NCBI GenBank assembly: GCA_034509735.1
Contig: JACGWO010000011.1
Span: 23,048,979 to 23,112,978 of the forward strand
Length of the DNA stretch: 64,000 nucleotides
Source of the DNA: Sesamum alatum
Lineage: Eukaryota > Streptophyta > Magnoliopsida > Lamiales > Pedaliaceae
Reading direction: 5' to 3'
Position 1 is the first letter of the stretch; every line of letters begins with the position of its first letter. This document shows, piece by piece, positions 13,001 to 26,321 of the stretch. A model generated the notes under the pieces. It saw only the letters and a list, made by a program, of their open reading frames with translations, had not been told where the DNA came from and searched no databases. Made by a program: the position numbers and the translations under genes.

Positions 13001-16000
13001 CATGTGGGAAACAGATAGGCATGATAGTACTTTGTGGTGAATACAACTGACAGGATATTAACTTCTAACATTGAAGTGTGCTCAAGTTCATAAATCAAAA
13101 ACTTCTTATTTCATCCATATTTTGCATCTGCAAAAAGCTAAGAGAGTGGGTAAACAAATACGTTCTTACAGATAGACCCACAATTTCATGAGTGCAGAAG
13201 TATCTAGCCATTCAAAGATGGAACAAGCCAAACAATTAACTGTCGCCATAATCATGGACTCAACTTCAAGTTGCACTTTTTTTATTTAACCATCTTGCTG
13301 TTTCTTTATACAGAGAACAAAACACCACATGGCAACAAAATATTTTCAGCAAGCTTTAGTGATATGGAGCTTAAAGAAAAAGAGATCTTTTGTTAGAAGG
13401 ACAGAAGGGCAAGGAAAAGGAGAAGGAGACTTATAGTAAGTCTGGGGTTTAATTAAAGAAGAATTTGGCATAACAAGAGTAGTTCCAGTGATGTTTACAC
13501 ATAAAATCAGGAAATTCAAAAATACACAGCCTTTATTACTATAAGGACATCTTCCAATAAGAATTATTAATATTAAGATGCTAAAATTATACTTAATAGA
13601 GTGTTAGAAATTAATTACTGAAATGTTTTATTGATTACCTGATATTTCATAATATAAACTACAAAAGGATTGACTGCAAATTAACAATTCTATGTGAAAA
13701 TGCACAGGCAGGAAATATGCGTACCATATGCAATAGTCGCAAATGGTAGGCGAATTATATGCTTCAACTTTTGGCTGAAACCATAGTAACCCTACAAAAT
13801 CAAAAGTGTATCTCATTTTCCAACAACACAGATATCATAAATGATAAACACAGGAAAGTCAGAAAAACGTATGAAAGGTAACAGTGCTTCTTCCTTGCTA
13901 AGACTTGGCAATGCTTCGCATGATGAAGTCAAAATTCATAACCAAGGTTTTCAGTATTTACTTTCTCATGCCTTACTACCATAAGTAGCCGCATTAGTTT
14001 TTATACAGTTCTTTGAAAACTGAGATCTGGTTACGAAACCAAAACCCATATTTCAAACACAATTGCTATTTTCGTCTGTGGGTGTGCAGTCAAAGTTCAA
14101 CTATACCATTCCTTAAACTGCTTTTCATTATTCTTGCAAATGGCTTTGTCAATCCTGATATCTTAGAATGAAAGAATAGTATCAATTAAGCAAATGCATG
14201 TGTCAGAATCTCCAGCCCTCTCCAACAACATCCCCAATCGATGGAACTTCAAACTTCAGGCATACAATAGCACCCAATGCAGAGCAAGTCAATTCAACTT
14301 CAAGGTGGATTCATGCGTGTGACGTTGCATGCACACATTTCATGCATCCATAACAAAGAGCAAAACGATCATGGCCATTTGATTAACTTCACTGCATCAA
14401 AATTTTCTATATTCGGAATCTTAAATATTGAGATTCCTACTAGGAACTCCAAATACTAAAGGGAAGCTTGGCCGGTTTGTTTGTGTTTTTATTTCCAGTT
14501 TTCAGTTTTTCAAACAGTTATTAAAGTGAAAATATTTTTTGTTATACGTATTCTCATTCAAAATTTATTGATTTGATACCACAGTTCAATATAAAACAAA
14601 ACCTCATTAACTAATCCAAACATATTCTCATTTCACCACGAAAGCCTATACAAAATTGAAAATACATATTTTCCACTGAAAACAGAAAATGAAAACACAA
14701 ACAAACAGGCGTTAGCACAGACGCATATCAGAAAACTTGTACAGGGAAGTAAATTCTTTGATTTCCATTAGTACAGACAGCAGACTCAACTGCTAAAAGG
14801 ATAGAACAAGAACCTTGCATTTTCTGCTCTAGAGCATTACAATGAAGAACATTCAATCTTCAATGTCAAAGTTCTATTCCCAAATAATGATAAACAGATG
14901 TTGATAAAATCCCTGAGAGCGAAGAGGACAATGATATTACTTTAATGAAAATATAGCAACTAAATACCTGTAGCCGTATCTTCTTGACTTGGTAAACAAG
15001 ATACTGTTGAAATATGCCTGCAAATGGTACAAACTATCATTAGCAAGAAAAACAGTTCATCAAAGTCCACCTACAACTATAAGCATATCATAGTTTTCTC
15101 ATTAACAAATAAAAAACTAGTGCACAGCTCTATCTTTACCTGTCGTCGGGATAACACAACCATATCTATTCACTCTTACGTCCCACACAACATACACGGA
15201 AATACGTCCAAAATGAAAACAATTGTCCTAATCAATTAAACAGTACAGCTATTGCTGCACATACATCACATGTGCCCAAAAACATGTTTGTACACAAACA
15301 TCAAATAGACAGCATGCCAGTAGGTGTTAAAGAAGTGATTTATTAGGTAAATATACTATAGTTTGCTACTAATTTTATTTGGATTACACTTAACCAGAAT
15401 CATGGCATAGTGATCCAATTAGTATACTTATCTTAAAAAAATTGAACGTTTATCGGTTTCCTGTTATCCAAATTAAAATCATATATTTTTAGTTTGAATC
15501 ACGGGAAATTCTAGATAGTTCAATCATCGACAAAATTCATTTCTTTGATAATTGTCTGTCATGTCATCTCATACATTTTCTTTGGTTTTGGCAGCCATAT
15601 GCATGCAACACACTTTGATTGCATTAAGTCGGATATAGTATCCGATCAACTACCTTAGCTGTTAAGAAACTATTAAACCAACTCACAGCTAGACAGGACA
15701 AATATTCTAGTCGAAGTCTAGAAAACATGAAACAAAATAAAATGGCAACTTGGAGCAAAGACAGGGTATAGCAACAAGACGCCTTCTCGCTTCACCAATT
15801 TTCAGTCTAAGGTATTCACAAAATTGGGTGCCAAGACCAAACCAAAAATTTAGAGCCCTGTAGATCTCAAAAGTATCTACAAGTCGCTACCAGCTGTTGT
15901 GGATAAATTAACACTAGTTTGTCATAACAGGAGAATATTAAACTAATGCAAAGACCAAAAACGCTAATGAGAAGTAAATACAAAGTGCAACACCATGATC

Positions 16001-18684
16001 ATTTTAACTACGGCTCCTTTTACGATAATTTATGACTAAATAAAACCAACTAAGTGCGCCTTAAAGTCTTCATCAACAAGTTCATAATCTGTGCTCGTCA
16101 AGATATTAAGGTTGGGGGTTAGTTCGGTAGTTGAAATTGCAGCTCATAAGTCTTAAATTAGAGCTTCAGTTATCATTTAAGTAGTATTTACTGTTCTTAG
16201 CCGTCTAGATAAGTCCTAGAACGGACTTATGGAAAATATAATTTTAGAATTTTAAACTTATATATTGTGGGAGATTATCTAGGTCTAAACATATATGTCT
16301 TATCTTATTAGAAAACAAGGAATATTATAACATTAATTGATATTTTGTTTCAGAATCAGGTTCATCCTCTTTTCCCACTTGAATTTGGAGAGCAACTCCT
16401 TCATCTATCTATTGCATCTCTTTTGCTCCTCCATTTGTTCAATTTACAGTATTTTATAGTAAACAAACATTGAGTTACGAAAACTTCCCCTTGTATGAGA
16501 ATGAGGAGGAGGATAGAAAAAGAAAAGGAAAAAAGGAAGGAAAAGTTACTTCAACCCCAACATATAAGAAATTTTCTTCACATTTTAAATTCTTGTCAAG
16601 TGCAGTGGCTGTAGCAAGGGGGTTCTAGTTTTTATTTCTCTCTCTCATTGTCTTTTTGGATGATTTTTAAACGAAGGCGTGTTATTTTTCAGAAGATGTT
16701 GGAAGTCAGGCATAATGAACAAGGGGGAGAAGTGATGCAATTAAACAACGAAGGAGATAACCTCCAAATGTGTGTTAGCTCAAGATGGAATCGACCCTTA
16801 AAGCTATTCCAGCTCTTGTGAGGGTCAAGTACTCTATTCTCTTCTGTTTTCTCTGTTCTTGATCAGCTAGAGTTGCAGTTCATTCTTCCAACATTTCAGC
16901 ACCCTAATTCTTTCTTCAACAAAAATTTTGTATTGTCAAGCGCACATCCTAACAAGCTCTGAAAATGAATAATATTTTTCTACTGTTTAGAATCACAGAA
17001 AACAACCTGTCTCATTATAAATTGCTTCAATTCATCAACTTGATTTTATCATTGTTGACCATCATCCACATAAACTTAAATCCAAACAAACACAGTACTT
17101 CACAAAGATCACCAGTCCCCAAAATATGCTATGTGCAAAAGTTTCAACCGGGATCATGTCTAATCTAAACCTCTAAGAATTCAAGAGGCAAAATATGAAA
17201 GCAGAAAGAGCTAAAGAGATTCAAAAATGTTAATAAAGGACCTGTGGCAACCAAAAGAATGACATCACAGGTACAAAGTAGCAGAATGATTAATTCTTGA
17301 AAGGTATGAAGTATCCATGTAGCTCCCACAGCTAAAATCGCATAACCTGCCTAGAGTCGGAAAAAAATCAGCTTTCACCAAGTTATGCTGCAGTCAGTAT
17401 CATGGCCAAAAAATACAACTAAAGGGAAAAAAAAACGTGCCAATAAAAGACAATAAAAGATACTCCCAATGATCCTGGTACGCTTCCGATGACCAAACAA
17501 AGGAGCCTCTTCCAGTATGTCAAAGAAACTACATAGAATGTAGCAAAATCATCATAAGAAACAGAGACTAAAAACAGAGCCATGGTGCAAAACATAAATG
17601 CACAGACTTTTGCTGCCGACTCCAAAAGTCATTAAACATATGTACGGGCAGAACGTAAAAAACGGGAATCAGAAACAAAATTCTGAGGTGGAGGAGCATT
17701 GACAACTTGGTCTAAACCATATTAGTAAGCTTTCCACATAGTTGAAAATATGAGAGGCATCCATTCATATAGTCCATCTGGAAGTCCAAAAGAACTCACT
17801 TGACATTGTTTTTGTTTAAGATCACAATTCTTAACCCAAGAGTGGATCAGAAAACCCCATACTATACCCCAAAGGTCAATTCCCCAGACTATATCAAGTT
17901 ATCAAGAATAGTTTGGAAAATTCAACTTAACAATGAAAAAGTTACTACTAAAGGAAGACAAGCCCACCAACTTAAAAGATGTGCAGTTTCGATACGTGTT
18001 GATTATGTTTGTGGGATGTACAATAGACATACTTTCCTGGCAAAAGACAGAGAACTCACTTTCTGAGATGTAAAACATTCTTGGAGAGAACACTCGGACT
18101 CATAAACGAACACTATAGAAGACAAACATGATGTTGAAAATGAAGATCTACGCAACCTAATTTAATTTAACTTTCAGGAGATCTACCACCGTATCACCCA
18201 GCTAAACCACACATGGAAATAAATGGAGGCGATTTTGAGTTAATTCCAGATTATATTTTCAAATTCATTCTCACGAAATTATCAAGCACTTTCCAAAATT
18301 CCATAGATATAAATATACCCAGACATGCAAAATTATCATTTTGACATCAGGGTTCATCAAAACATTGCTGCAAAAACTCAAGATTCAAGCATTTCCAGTC
18401 TACACAATTACACATTCTCGGTAGCATCCAACAACTAAGTAATTCAACACAAACTCCAACTAAACCACAATTCACCAACTCCACTCCAGCAAACTTCGCG
18501 AAAATCCGGTGCAACATAAAACAACTAAAAACCTCCCGAAGACTTAAAAAGTAAAATTATAATAGAAATTCACCAGAGAAGTACGTATATATTCCCACCT
18601 ACGATAACCGAAGGTGAAGAAATCTTACAGATTGGTTTCATCCGCAGATGCAGCGAACGAAGAAGAGGGTCTATCAGTGGACAT
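7079..18684 (-). CDS. FIP1: FIP1-like (FRIGIDA-interacting protein 1-like) membrane and coiled-coil protein, 15 exons
   Basis: Exons read on the minus strand, highest first: 18684-18629, 18079-18060, 17711-17638, 17350-17242, 15017-14968, 13791-13725, 11633-11561, 10724-10669, 10271-10175, 9817-9733, 9512-9450, 8775-8716, 7794-7702, 7345-7283 and 7198-7079. All junction phases agree and give 361 residues ending in TAA. The start is MSTDRPSSSF. Hydrophobic stretches lie at about residues 53-87 (YAILAVGATWILHTF), 114-135 and 143-168, so the N-terminal half is probably membrane-embedded. Residues of about 215-350 are charged and heptad-like (YVEENERLRAILGEW, LERALEAERLSNLELQ), a coiled coil. The family resembles Arabidopsis FIP1, found as a partner of the flowering regulator FRIGIDA; its biochemical role is unknown to me. 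The name rests on memory of the family. The 20 nt second exon and the third exon are the least certain parts. Confidence 0.78.
9189..9210. repeat. Perfect short hairpin in a FIP1-like intron
   Basis: The arms GTGTACCGC and GCGGTACAC pair perfectly around a TTAT loop. It sits in AT-rich intron sequence after a poly-A run. It may be the tip of a small foldback element, but no longer arms or target duplication could be defined. Confidence 0.7.
14471..14710. mobile_element. MITE with GCCKGTTTGTTTGTG termini in a FIP1-like intron
   Basis: The left end GCCGGTTTGTTTGTGTTTT matches the complement of the right end, AAAACACAAACAAACAGGC. The arms continue inward through CAGTTTTCAGTTTT and its complement. 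Length is 240 bp. No target duplication is clear, so the superfamily is open; hAT is one candidate. Confidence 0.75.
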
Positions 18685-18905
18685 TTTTCAAGAGAGATTC
18701 CTTTCGTTCCCTTTCTTCTCTTCACTTGTTTAGCTAGTTCATGGTTTCCTCAGCGGATTTCAAGCTCATTTTCTGTCTGCCCACTGTCTTCCTCGACAAT
18801 CTTCCCGGTTTCTTCCCAGGCGGAAACTGTTCTCTCTCTCTCTCTCTCTCTCTCTCTCCAAGTCCCAGACTCTGTTTGGCAGAATTCGAACTCAGTTAAA
18901 TCTCG
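18685..18905 (-). promoter_or_regulatory. FIP1-like 5' flank with a (CT)n tract
   Basis: The sequence directly upstream of the start codon is pyrimidine-rich on plus. It includes an uninterrupted (TC)14 run at 18831-18858, about 150-175 bases before the ATG. GA/CT tracts in 5' leaders are common in plant genes and can bind BPC/GAGA-type factors; that role is inferred. No TATA box was assigned. Confidence 0.5.
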
Positions 18906-19511
18906 AATTTCTCCCGTGTTCAACAGGGGAATTAGATCAAGAATTTATTGATTAATTATTGTCTAATAAAGTTTGATTATTTACGTTTAACGTAAATTTA
19001 TTTGTATTGCATAAGACGTTTTATGTCTTAACATATTTCTACAACAGGATTTCATCAATCTTCAATTATTCTCAAATTGTATAAATATTTTATTATAAAA
19101 TGATATAATATTTCGTATTTTATTTAAGATATTTATACTATATTATTATTGGAGATGGCCTCTTTGGTGACCAAATTAATTTGATTTGCCATTTTTTTTA
19201 AAAAAATAATTAATTAATTATTTTTAACTTTCCCATGATCTTTCATAACTACCTTTGTAGTTTTTTTTTTATCATGCATTTTATCTTATTTTAAGTAATT
19301 TTGAACTTTACAAAAAAGTAAACAATATAATTTACAAAAGTATTTCATATTAAATATTTTTGAAAAATTATGCACATACATAAGATGTGCCACACTTACT
19401 AGTACATATTAAACATATAATATTTACATGCTCCGTGTATTTTATATTTAAATGTTCGTCTAATTTAATGTCTCTAATTTTAGATTTATCACTCTCAGTT
19501 AATTTTTTTTA
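18906..19511. other. AT-rich intergenic DNA, nothing recognised
   Basis: Very AT-rich sequence upstream of the FIP1-like gene. No gene, clear repeat copy or structured element is supported. Confidence 0.5.
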
Positions 19512-19985
19512 GGATTAATTACACTTAGACCCCCTCTAAAAATGCATAAAACTATATTTACACCCTTTTCAAAAATTCTCTATTTACATCTGACCACCAT
19601 CCGTTAGAATTTGAACAGAAAATGTTCACGTTAACAAAAATAATTTACATAAATATTTAATTTTTTCCGTCATTTAACATTCTCATGTATATTTTTATAC
19701 TTATAAGAGGATAAATGTAATGTATATATATGGAGTGATGCCAAGATTATTACACTTTTTTCCTTATAAGTACAAAATCATTACACAAAAATGTTAAATG
19801 AAAGGTAAAATTGAAAAATTATGTAATTATTTTTGTTTACGTGAACATTTTCCATCCATACTTTAATGAATGGAGGTCAGGTGTAAACGAAAAATTTTCG
19901 GAGGAGGTGTAAGTGTAACTTCAAAACTTTTCTTGGGGAAAATATAATTATGCATTTTCAGAGGGGGTATAAGTGTAATTAACCC
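19512..19985. mobile_element. Foldback MITE with GGATTAATTACAC termini, Mutator-like
   Basis: The left end GGATTAATTACACTTAGACC pairs with the right end, GGTATAAGTGTAATTAACCC. Inner arm words such as ATGCATAAAACTATATTTA also recur inverted. The flanks are T-runs (a possible TTTTTTTTA duplication), so the exact target duplication cannot be proved. Confidence 0.75.
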
Positions 19986-20772
19986 TTTTTTTAACTTAAA
20001 ATAAGAATTTATTTCTCAAAATAAAAACATTTTTCCGAAAACTATGTTAGTGGTTAGTCTATGACTCTATTTGTATTATTGTTGTTGTTATTGTTTATGT
20101 CTACGAGGCATATAATAACACGTAGTAGTAATTGGAGTTGAAGTCGTTTAACCTTTCCTGTACCGAATAACAAAATTAAGAAGAAAGAAGAACGGAAAAC
20201 ATGAAGCAGCATTAATTATGGAACATTCTTGTCAATGGCCCAAAATATATTATTTGAAAAGATTAAAAGTCAAGTGATGAGAAATAGTGCTTATTTGCTT
20301 CATAATTGTTTATTATTGGTACTTATTAAATATGAATTGTTAATTGTTTTATTTAATAGCTGATTAGTATTTCAAAATGCGATTGTGAGTCTCATATTTT
20401 CAATAAAATAAGGAAATAAAGCTGGACGTTGATGACTTTTGTACTAAGTGAAGATTCTACAACTGTTAGAATTTGGTATTCTAATCCTAATTAATGGAAG
20501 TTCATGTTTTCTTCAAAAAGAAAAAAAAAAAATATTCTAATCCTAAAGATTGAACCACTATTCTGGATAATCTTTCATCCATTCCCTTTTTTTTTTTTTT
20601 TCTTTTTGTATAATGAGGATGGGGTTGGGAACAACCTGAATTTGAACCCAAATCGATCTTCGTGAAAGAAGAGAGTGATGTCAACTCATGATGATAGTTC
20701 TCCAAATCTTGTATAGTTCCATAGTCAATGAATTTCTAAGTGTAGCATGCAAATCAGTGAAACTTTGAAAAA

Positions 20773-20951
20773 ATCGAATTGAATTTTCTGTTGTAAATTG
20801 TATTCCATCTTCTACTTTATTCAAAATACACTAGCCACGTATGTAAAGATGACATCATGTGTTTGGTTTTGGAAAAAAATTTATATGCGTAGCGTGTGTA
20901 TGTTGATGGAGTAGAAGATGGAACAGTCTTTATAACAGAAAATCTAATTTG
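20773..20951. repeat. Small inverted-repeat element, family G copy 1
   Basis: The segment starts CGAATTGAATTTTCTGTTG and ends with an approximate inverted complement, ATAACAGAAAATCTAATTTG. The interior has ATGACATCATGT and TGTGTATGTTGATG. A second, diverged copy lies at 21660-21842 in the same orientation. Confidence 0.6.
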
Positions 20952-21095
20952 TGCAAACAAAGGGTGAGCAAACGGGGTAGGATTAGAGAAGAGCATGCTT
21001 TTTCGGGACCAAAATCAGGTATAAAACCAGCAACAACAAGAGATAAAAAAACGTTTATTATTAGTTGAAAGATGTTACATCAAATAATTAATAAG

Positions 21096-21378
21096 AGTAT
21101 TATTTGTTTTGGTACCACAACTTAGATAGATGGCTGTTTTAGTCCAATAAATCACGTTTTCAGTTTTTTTGGTTCCAAAATGTCATGTTTTTAGTTTTTT
21201 TTGTCTCAATTTCAGTTTTTTTGGTCCCATGGGACATGATATTTTGAGACAAAAAAACTAAAATTGGGACAGGAAAAACTAAAAAACATGTTTAATGGGA
21301 CTAAAACAGCTATCTACCTAAATTGTGGTATTAAAACAAATAATGCCCTAATCTTAAGGGACTAAAAAAAACATTTAC
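21096..21378. mobile_element. Foldback MITE, family B copy (left end eroded)
   Basis: The arms carry TTTTGGTACCACAACTTAG and the inverted AAATTGTGGTATTAAAAC, with repeated TTTTTTGGTCCCA words between. They match the intact family B elements at 32542 and 38363. The outer left end lacks the usual GGGCAAAATG. Boundaries are approximate. Confidence 0.6.
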
Positions 21379-21659
21379 GCATGTTCTTGATCATTTCCAT
21401 TTTGGAGTATCCCTTTGTCACCCCAATCAGCTCCCCATGAATATACCATTTTCAACTTCTTAGCCAACAACAAGAGCAACATGGTTTACGTCTTGCAAAC
21501 ATGCCAACAAATGCAAGAACATCATCATCATGAAGAAGAAATTTTCTACTTTTACCTTTATCTGTGGGTCCACGATGGTTTTGATACCAATTTATATATT
21601 TTTTTCCTTTTTCTTCCCTTTTTTCGGGCGTCAAAGGTTAAATCAGTTCTGAGACTTTA

Positions 21660-21842
21660 TTTCGGATTGAATTTTCTGTTGCAAACTATATTTTGTTTTT
21701 TACTTCATTCAGCATACACACGTCACATTATAAGGATGACATCATGTATTTTATTATGGGGAAGATTTCATACACATTACGTGTGTATGTTGAATAGAAT
21801 AAAAGATAGAATAGAGTTTACAATAAAAAATTCGATCCGACT
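21660..21842. repeat. Small inverted-repeat element, family G copy 2
   Basis: This repeats the 20773-20951 element with clear divergence: GATTGAATTTTCTGTTGCAA, then ATGACATCATGTA, then GTGTGTATGTTGAATAG and a terminal AATTCGATCCGA. It lies inside an accidental open frame. Confidence 0.6.
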
Positions 21843-22559
21843 TTATTTGCAGGAAGTCGCTCATTTTCCAGCACAATAAAGAGTAATATGGCAAAACTCA
21901 CCATCGGAGAGCTGCCTTTAGTGCTCCAGTTGTGCTGTAAAGTGTAAACATCACATGCATTAGGATTCATGCATGGTTCTTAAGACATTTGGATATGAGC
22001 AATATTATATGACATAAGTTCTTATCTCCACTAGTTCAACCAAATTGATCTTAATCTTTGTGACATAATAAAACTTTCAAACTGTAGAATTCGCTGCTCA
22101 AATACTCTTAATATATATATATACTAGAGACCGTGGCACGCAGTTCCTGCGCGCATATTTTTTAATAATATTTTTATTTTATTAAAGCTCATAATTTGTT
22201 CTTGTATATTAAAACCTTTTATTGTCTTACAATCCCACGTATAAAAGCTATACGATAACTTTTTCTAATGCGTTAATTATCAATAAATATTTTACTCAAA
22301 TTAAATTAGAAATTAAAAATTTTCCCAATATATATTATTTATATTTCAATCAACAATAAGCTTAAACAAAATGAGATTAAATTTAATTTTTTTTAGTACA
22401 TTAATTGCATGGAATAATTTTTTTAAAAAAACTTGATTGAGTAGTTAATTCAATATGAGTGGTGAAATTGAGGTGCATTTTTGGTATTATGATAATTTGG
22501 TGTAGTGGTATCAAAACTACCACTTTGAGTCTATAAACCCTCTTCCCTTTATAATAGTA

Positions 22560-22948
22560 TAGATATATATATATATAAATTTAATTAACTATACTTACCT
22601 GAGTTGGTAGTTCACTCCTTGCCACTATTTTTCAGGAGATAGGCCACAGTGACTAGGTGAATTCAATCATAAGTCGGTCATCAGTATTAATAGGTGGGTC
22701 AATAATGATATCTTAAGGGGGAGCCCTTGCTACATAATTGTATGTATATTAGATTCCAGTGGATTTTAAGTTTGTAATAATTAGAAATTTCACATTTCTC
22801 ATTTTTTTATATTTGTAAATACTAAGGTTGGGGATTAAATACAAAATTTTGATGTCTACATAATTTATCGAGTAAAATATGGTTTATCTTATTGGATTAG
22901 ATGCGAATTTCTTATAAGATGGAATGTAATTATGGAGGGGGTGTCACA
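22560..22948 (+). mobile_element. Truncated LTR fragment related to the solo LTR at 23284
   Basis: The sequence from about 22560 to GGGGGTGTCACA at 22948 parallels the last 440 bp of the solo LTR at 23284-25621. Shared ordered words include TATACTTAC/TTGAG, CTCCTTGCCA/CCCTTGCCAAC, TTAATAGGTGGGTCA and the GTGTCACA end. No matching 5' end or target duplication was found, so it is a truncated copy. Confidence 0.65.
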
Positions 22949-23283
22949 TTGGGTTAATAAAAGTGTTCACTATTCCAAACAATCGGGTTGATTGGTCAAT
23001 TGTACCAACTGTTGTCTATGTAAATGGAGGGAGTAGCACATTACATCAAGAAATCAATGATCACCCATTGGTTCAGCTAAAATTTTAACATTATATAGAA
23101 ACTGAAAAGTTTCAGAGGTCTGATTGATCTAAAATCGACCATTTGAAAGTCAACCATATGTAGGACAAGAGTGTAATAGAGATGATCCTGCTCTAAGAAC
23201 AAATACAAACACCAGAAGCCAACAATCATCACTATAGTTACCACAAAAAACTGAGAACGTAAAGATGATCGATATACCATGCT

Positions 23284-25621
23284 TGTGACGTCTATAGAAT
23301 TTTATTCATAATCGAGGGATTAATTAGTAATTATTAAAAAAATCTAATTTAATTATAAGTTATTAGTTGAAATTATAAATATATTAAAACTTGAATGGAC
23401 TAAATTGGAGCTTTATTAAACATTTGTGGTCACTACATAAATATATAAAAGTTGGGGTTTTAATTTGCAGTGTTGATAAAAGTTTAAAAAAAAAAAGAAA
23501 ATAAAAAAGGAAAAGGGGTGAGGATTAAAAGGAGTAGCACGTAGCTGCCCCTTATTTTTATATTATATTCATATATATATATATATATATATATTACTGC
23601 TTCCTGATTAAGGAAGTAATTAAAGGATGCAAATGTGTTAAACACATTCTCACACCCCAAATCGGAAATAGAAATCAGGTAAATTTTCATACTTAATTTC
23701 GTATTAATTATTATACTAATATTATTTAATTAATACATTTATTAAATATATTTTATACTATTCGATTTATTATTTAAGCGAAAATTTTATTGAATTTGAG
23801 CATTTATACAAATTAGCGATCGGATAAATATTTAATTGGACCGGCGATATTATAGCCAATAAATTAGAATTTATTTAATCTATTAGATTTAGCCATTATT
23901 AAAATAGAATTACTCGAATTTATCGGGATTATTAACCAAATATATAATTGTATGTACCAGTGTTTAGATAATTATTATAATAGTGAAGAATTGACAGAAA
24001 TTAATAGAAATAGTAGAAAATTATGTTTGAGAAATATTAGGAAATTATATTTGAGAAATATGGTATTTATTAGAAAGGAATATGATATTTTTTGTAATAA
24101 TTTCATTTAGGGATGTTATAGAGAACGATGTTATAAAACTATGAGGGGTTTGAGGAAATGAGCTCTTATGAGTTAATTGATAAATTAGATGTATACGGGG
24201 GAAGGTTATAGTATCTAATATTTAGACGAAAAAGGAACGGATGTTTGAATTTTAATATAATGAAATATTAAAAGATTGATATAAAAAAATACGCATATAT
24301 TTAGTAATTTCATTCGTAATTTATAATATTTTTAATATATATTGATTATACATATTATAACCTATTATAGGACACGAGGATAAAGTAGAAGACTAATCAA
24401 CTCCTTCCACTAGCATAATCATTTTGGGATCGAGGTAAGTATAGTTAATTGGATCTATATAAGTATATATGATTATACTTGTTGTCATAAACAATGGTTG
24501 GTATTGTAAATGCTTATTTGGATTACGTGGTTATTCTGTGAAGTTAACTCTATGTGTTTATTTGTGATTATGTACGTAATATATAGATTGACGGATAATG
24601 GCCTTATATTATATTCTATTGTTGCATGGAGTTGAATGAGAAAGTTAATTATGAGTATATCGTTAAATTGAGATAAAGAGATGACTTACCTAGTTGAGGA
24701 ACATAGTCAATGGTTTGTGATGATGTGTTGATGATGATGTGATTGACGATGTGATATGAGAAAAATGAATATAAGCTCGGTACCATGGCGAGTAGGGTAC
24801 CGGGGTATTTCGGGTAGCGGGGGATATCCTGTGTTGATAGCTACACACTGGGGTGGTGTGGGGATGCCATATTTGTTGTGATGTTTTGTGTTGATATTGC
24901 TACACACTCAGATAGTGTGGGGATATCACATTCGACGGGTATCCTGTGCTGTATACGATATGACATTGATTGAGATGATGGTAGCCGGCAAAACCATTGA
25001 CTGATGTACTCCAATTAGAGTAAGCAGGGCCCCAAGAGTATAAACTGTGAATCCTGATATGGTACTGTAGACTGATGCATGATTGTAGTATTGATGACTT
25101 TGTAATTTTGTGGTGATTGTATATTGAATACTTGTTGGTTCATGTTACAACATGTAATTATGTGTGTGTATATATATAGGCCGGTTAGCTATACTTATTG
25201 AGTAGGCAGCTCATCCCTTGCCAACATTTTTTAGGAGATAGATCACGATGATTAGCTACGTCAAATTTGAAGTCTGCCATGGACCTTAATAGGTGGGTCA
25301 GCCGTGACATCTGAAGCCGTGAGTTTTGGTCATATGATTATTAAACATCTAGTTTTTTGTCGGGTTTGCGTTTTAGATTCTGTAACAGCCTGAAACTTTC
25401 GTCTTTTGGAGTTTTATACATAAGTATATCGGTGGCCTAGTAAATATAAACTTTTGATGATACCTATCGTGACTTGAGATATATTTGTAGATTTATATTA
25501 TATCGAGAAAAATAGGATTTATCTTATTAGTTTAAAATGAAAAATCTTATAAGACAACTTATAATTACGAAGAGTATAATGATTAGTAGTGATAAAGTAT
25601 AGTGCCGTAGGGGGTGTCACA
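23284..25621 (+). mobile_element. Solo LTR of about 2.3 kb with a 5 bp target duplication
   Basis: It begins TGTGACG and ends GTGTCACA, the TG...CA form of LTR ends. It is flanked by a perfect ATGCT duplication at 23279-23283 and 25622-25626. No reverse transcriptase, primer-binding site or second LTR is present, so it is best read as a solo LTR left by LTR-LTR recombination. A (TA)n run at about 23572-23595 and a GTGTGGGGAT-containing imperfect tandem pair near 24830-24930 lie inside. The superfamily cannot be told without internal genes; the 2.3 kb length fits Ty3/gypsy more than copia. Confidence 0.8.
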
Positions 25622-25639
25622 ATGCTAACGAGACGCTAA

Positions 25640-25882
25640 AAGAAAAACGCTCAATAGCAACCAAAAAAAAAAATCAATGTTGAGCTAAATAGCAAGTAAA
25701 ATTTTCGTTGCTAATGCATTATTTAATACAAAAAATTTACTTGCTAACAAATTTAGCAACGAATTGTTTAAAATATATATTAAATAGTGTAGATTAACAA
25801 CGAGAATTTTACTTGCTAATTAGTTCAACACTGATTTCAGCAATAAATTTTTTCATTATTATTAACCTATTTTCTTATAGTG
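25640..25882. mobile_element. Possible CACTA-type MITE
   Basis: Inverted and direct copies of TAGCAAGTAAAATTTTCGTTG and ACGAGAATTTTACTTGCTAA fill this stretch, and it ends TTTTCTTATAGTG. That end is like the other CACTA-type elements in the window. The left end is degraded. Confidence 0.45.
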
Positions 25883-26321
25883 AGAAACAAACAACACTAA
25901 AGATGGTCAATATGTTCCAATTACCAATATGAAATATGTATAACTCATGATCTTTTAGTCATTGACCCTCACTTTCGCCAACGAAACTAAGTTTTATTGG
26001 CAAAATTCATTGTTGTTTGACGCTAGACCTTAATCACAAATTCATCCTCATATTTTTTTCTACCCGATTTATCAAATATCTTCGGATTCCAATTATAATT
26101 TTAATTAGAGATGTATGCAGTTGAGTTTGATCAATTCTGAAATAAAATTTTAACTTGACTTCATAAGCATGAGTTGTCACAAAACTAAAGTGTAAACTAC
26201 TCAACTATCCAATCAAACTGAAGGATTCGGAGTTGATTGGGGTTTCGGTTAATGAGCGATTCGTTAGAATTTTTGAAATGTATAAAAATCACACTATAAG
26301 AAAGACTGATACTAGCCAATG

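Noticed and set aside
17419..17625. Hydrophobic minus-strand frame that could be a membrane exon
   Set aside because: It lies between FIP1-like exons 3 and 4, whose splice sites and phases join well without it.
21415..21879. Plus-strand open frame of 154 codons
   Set aside because: It runs through a small repeat that has a second copy at 20773 without an open frame. The composition is that of translated AT-rich DNA.
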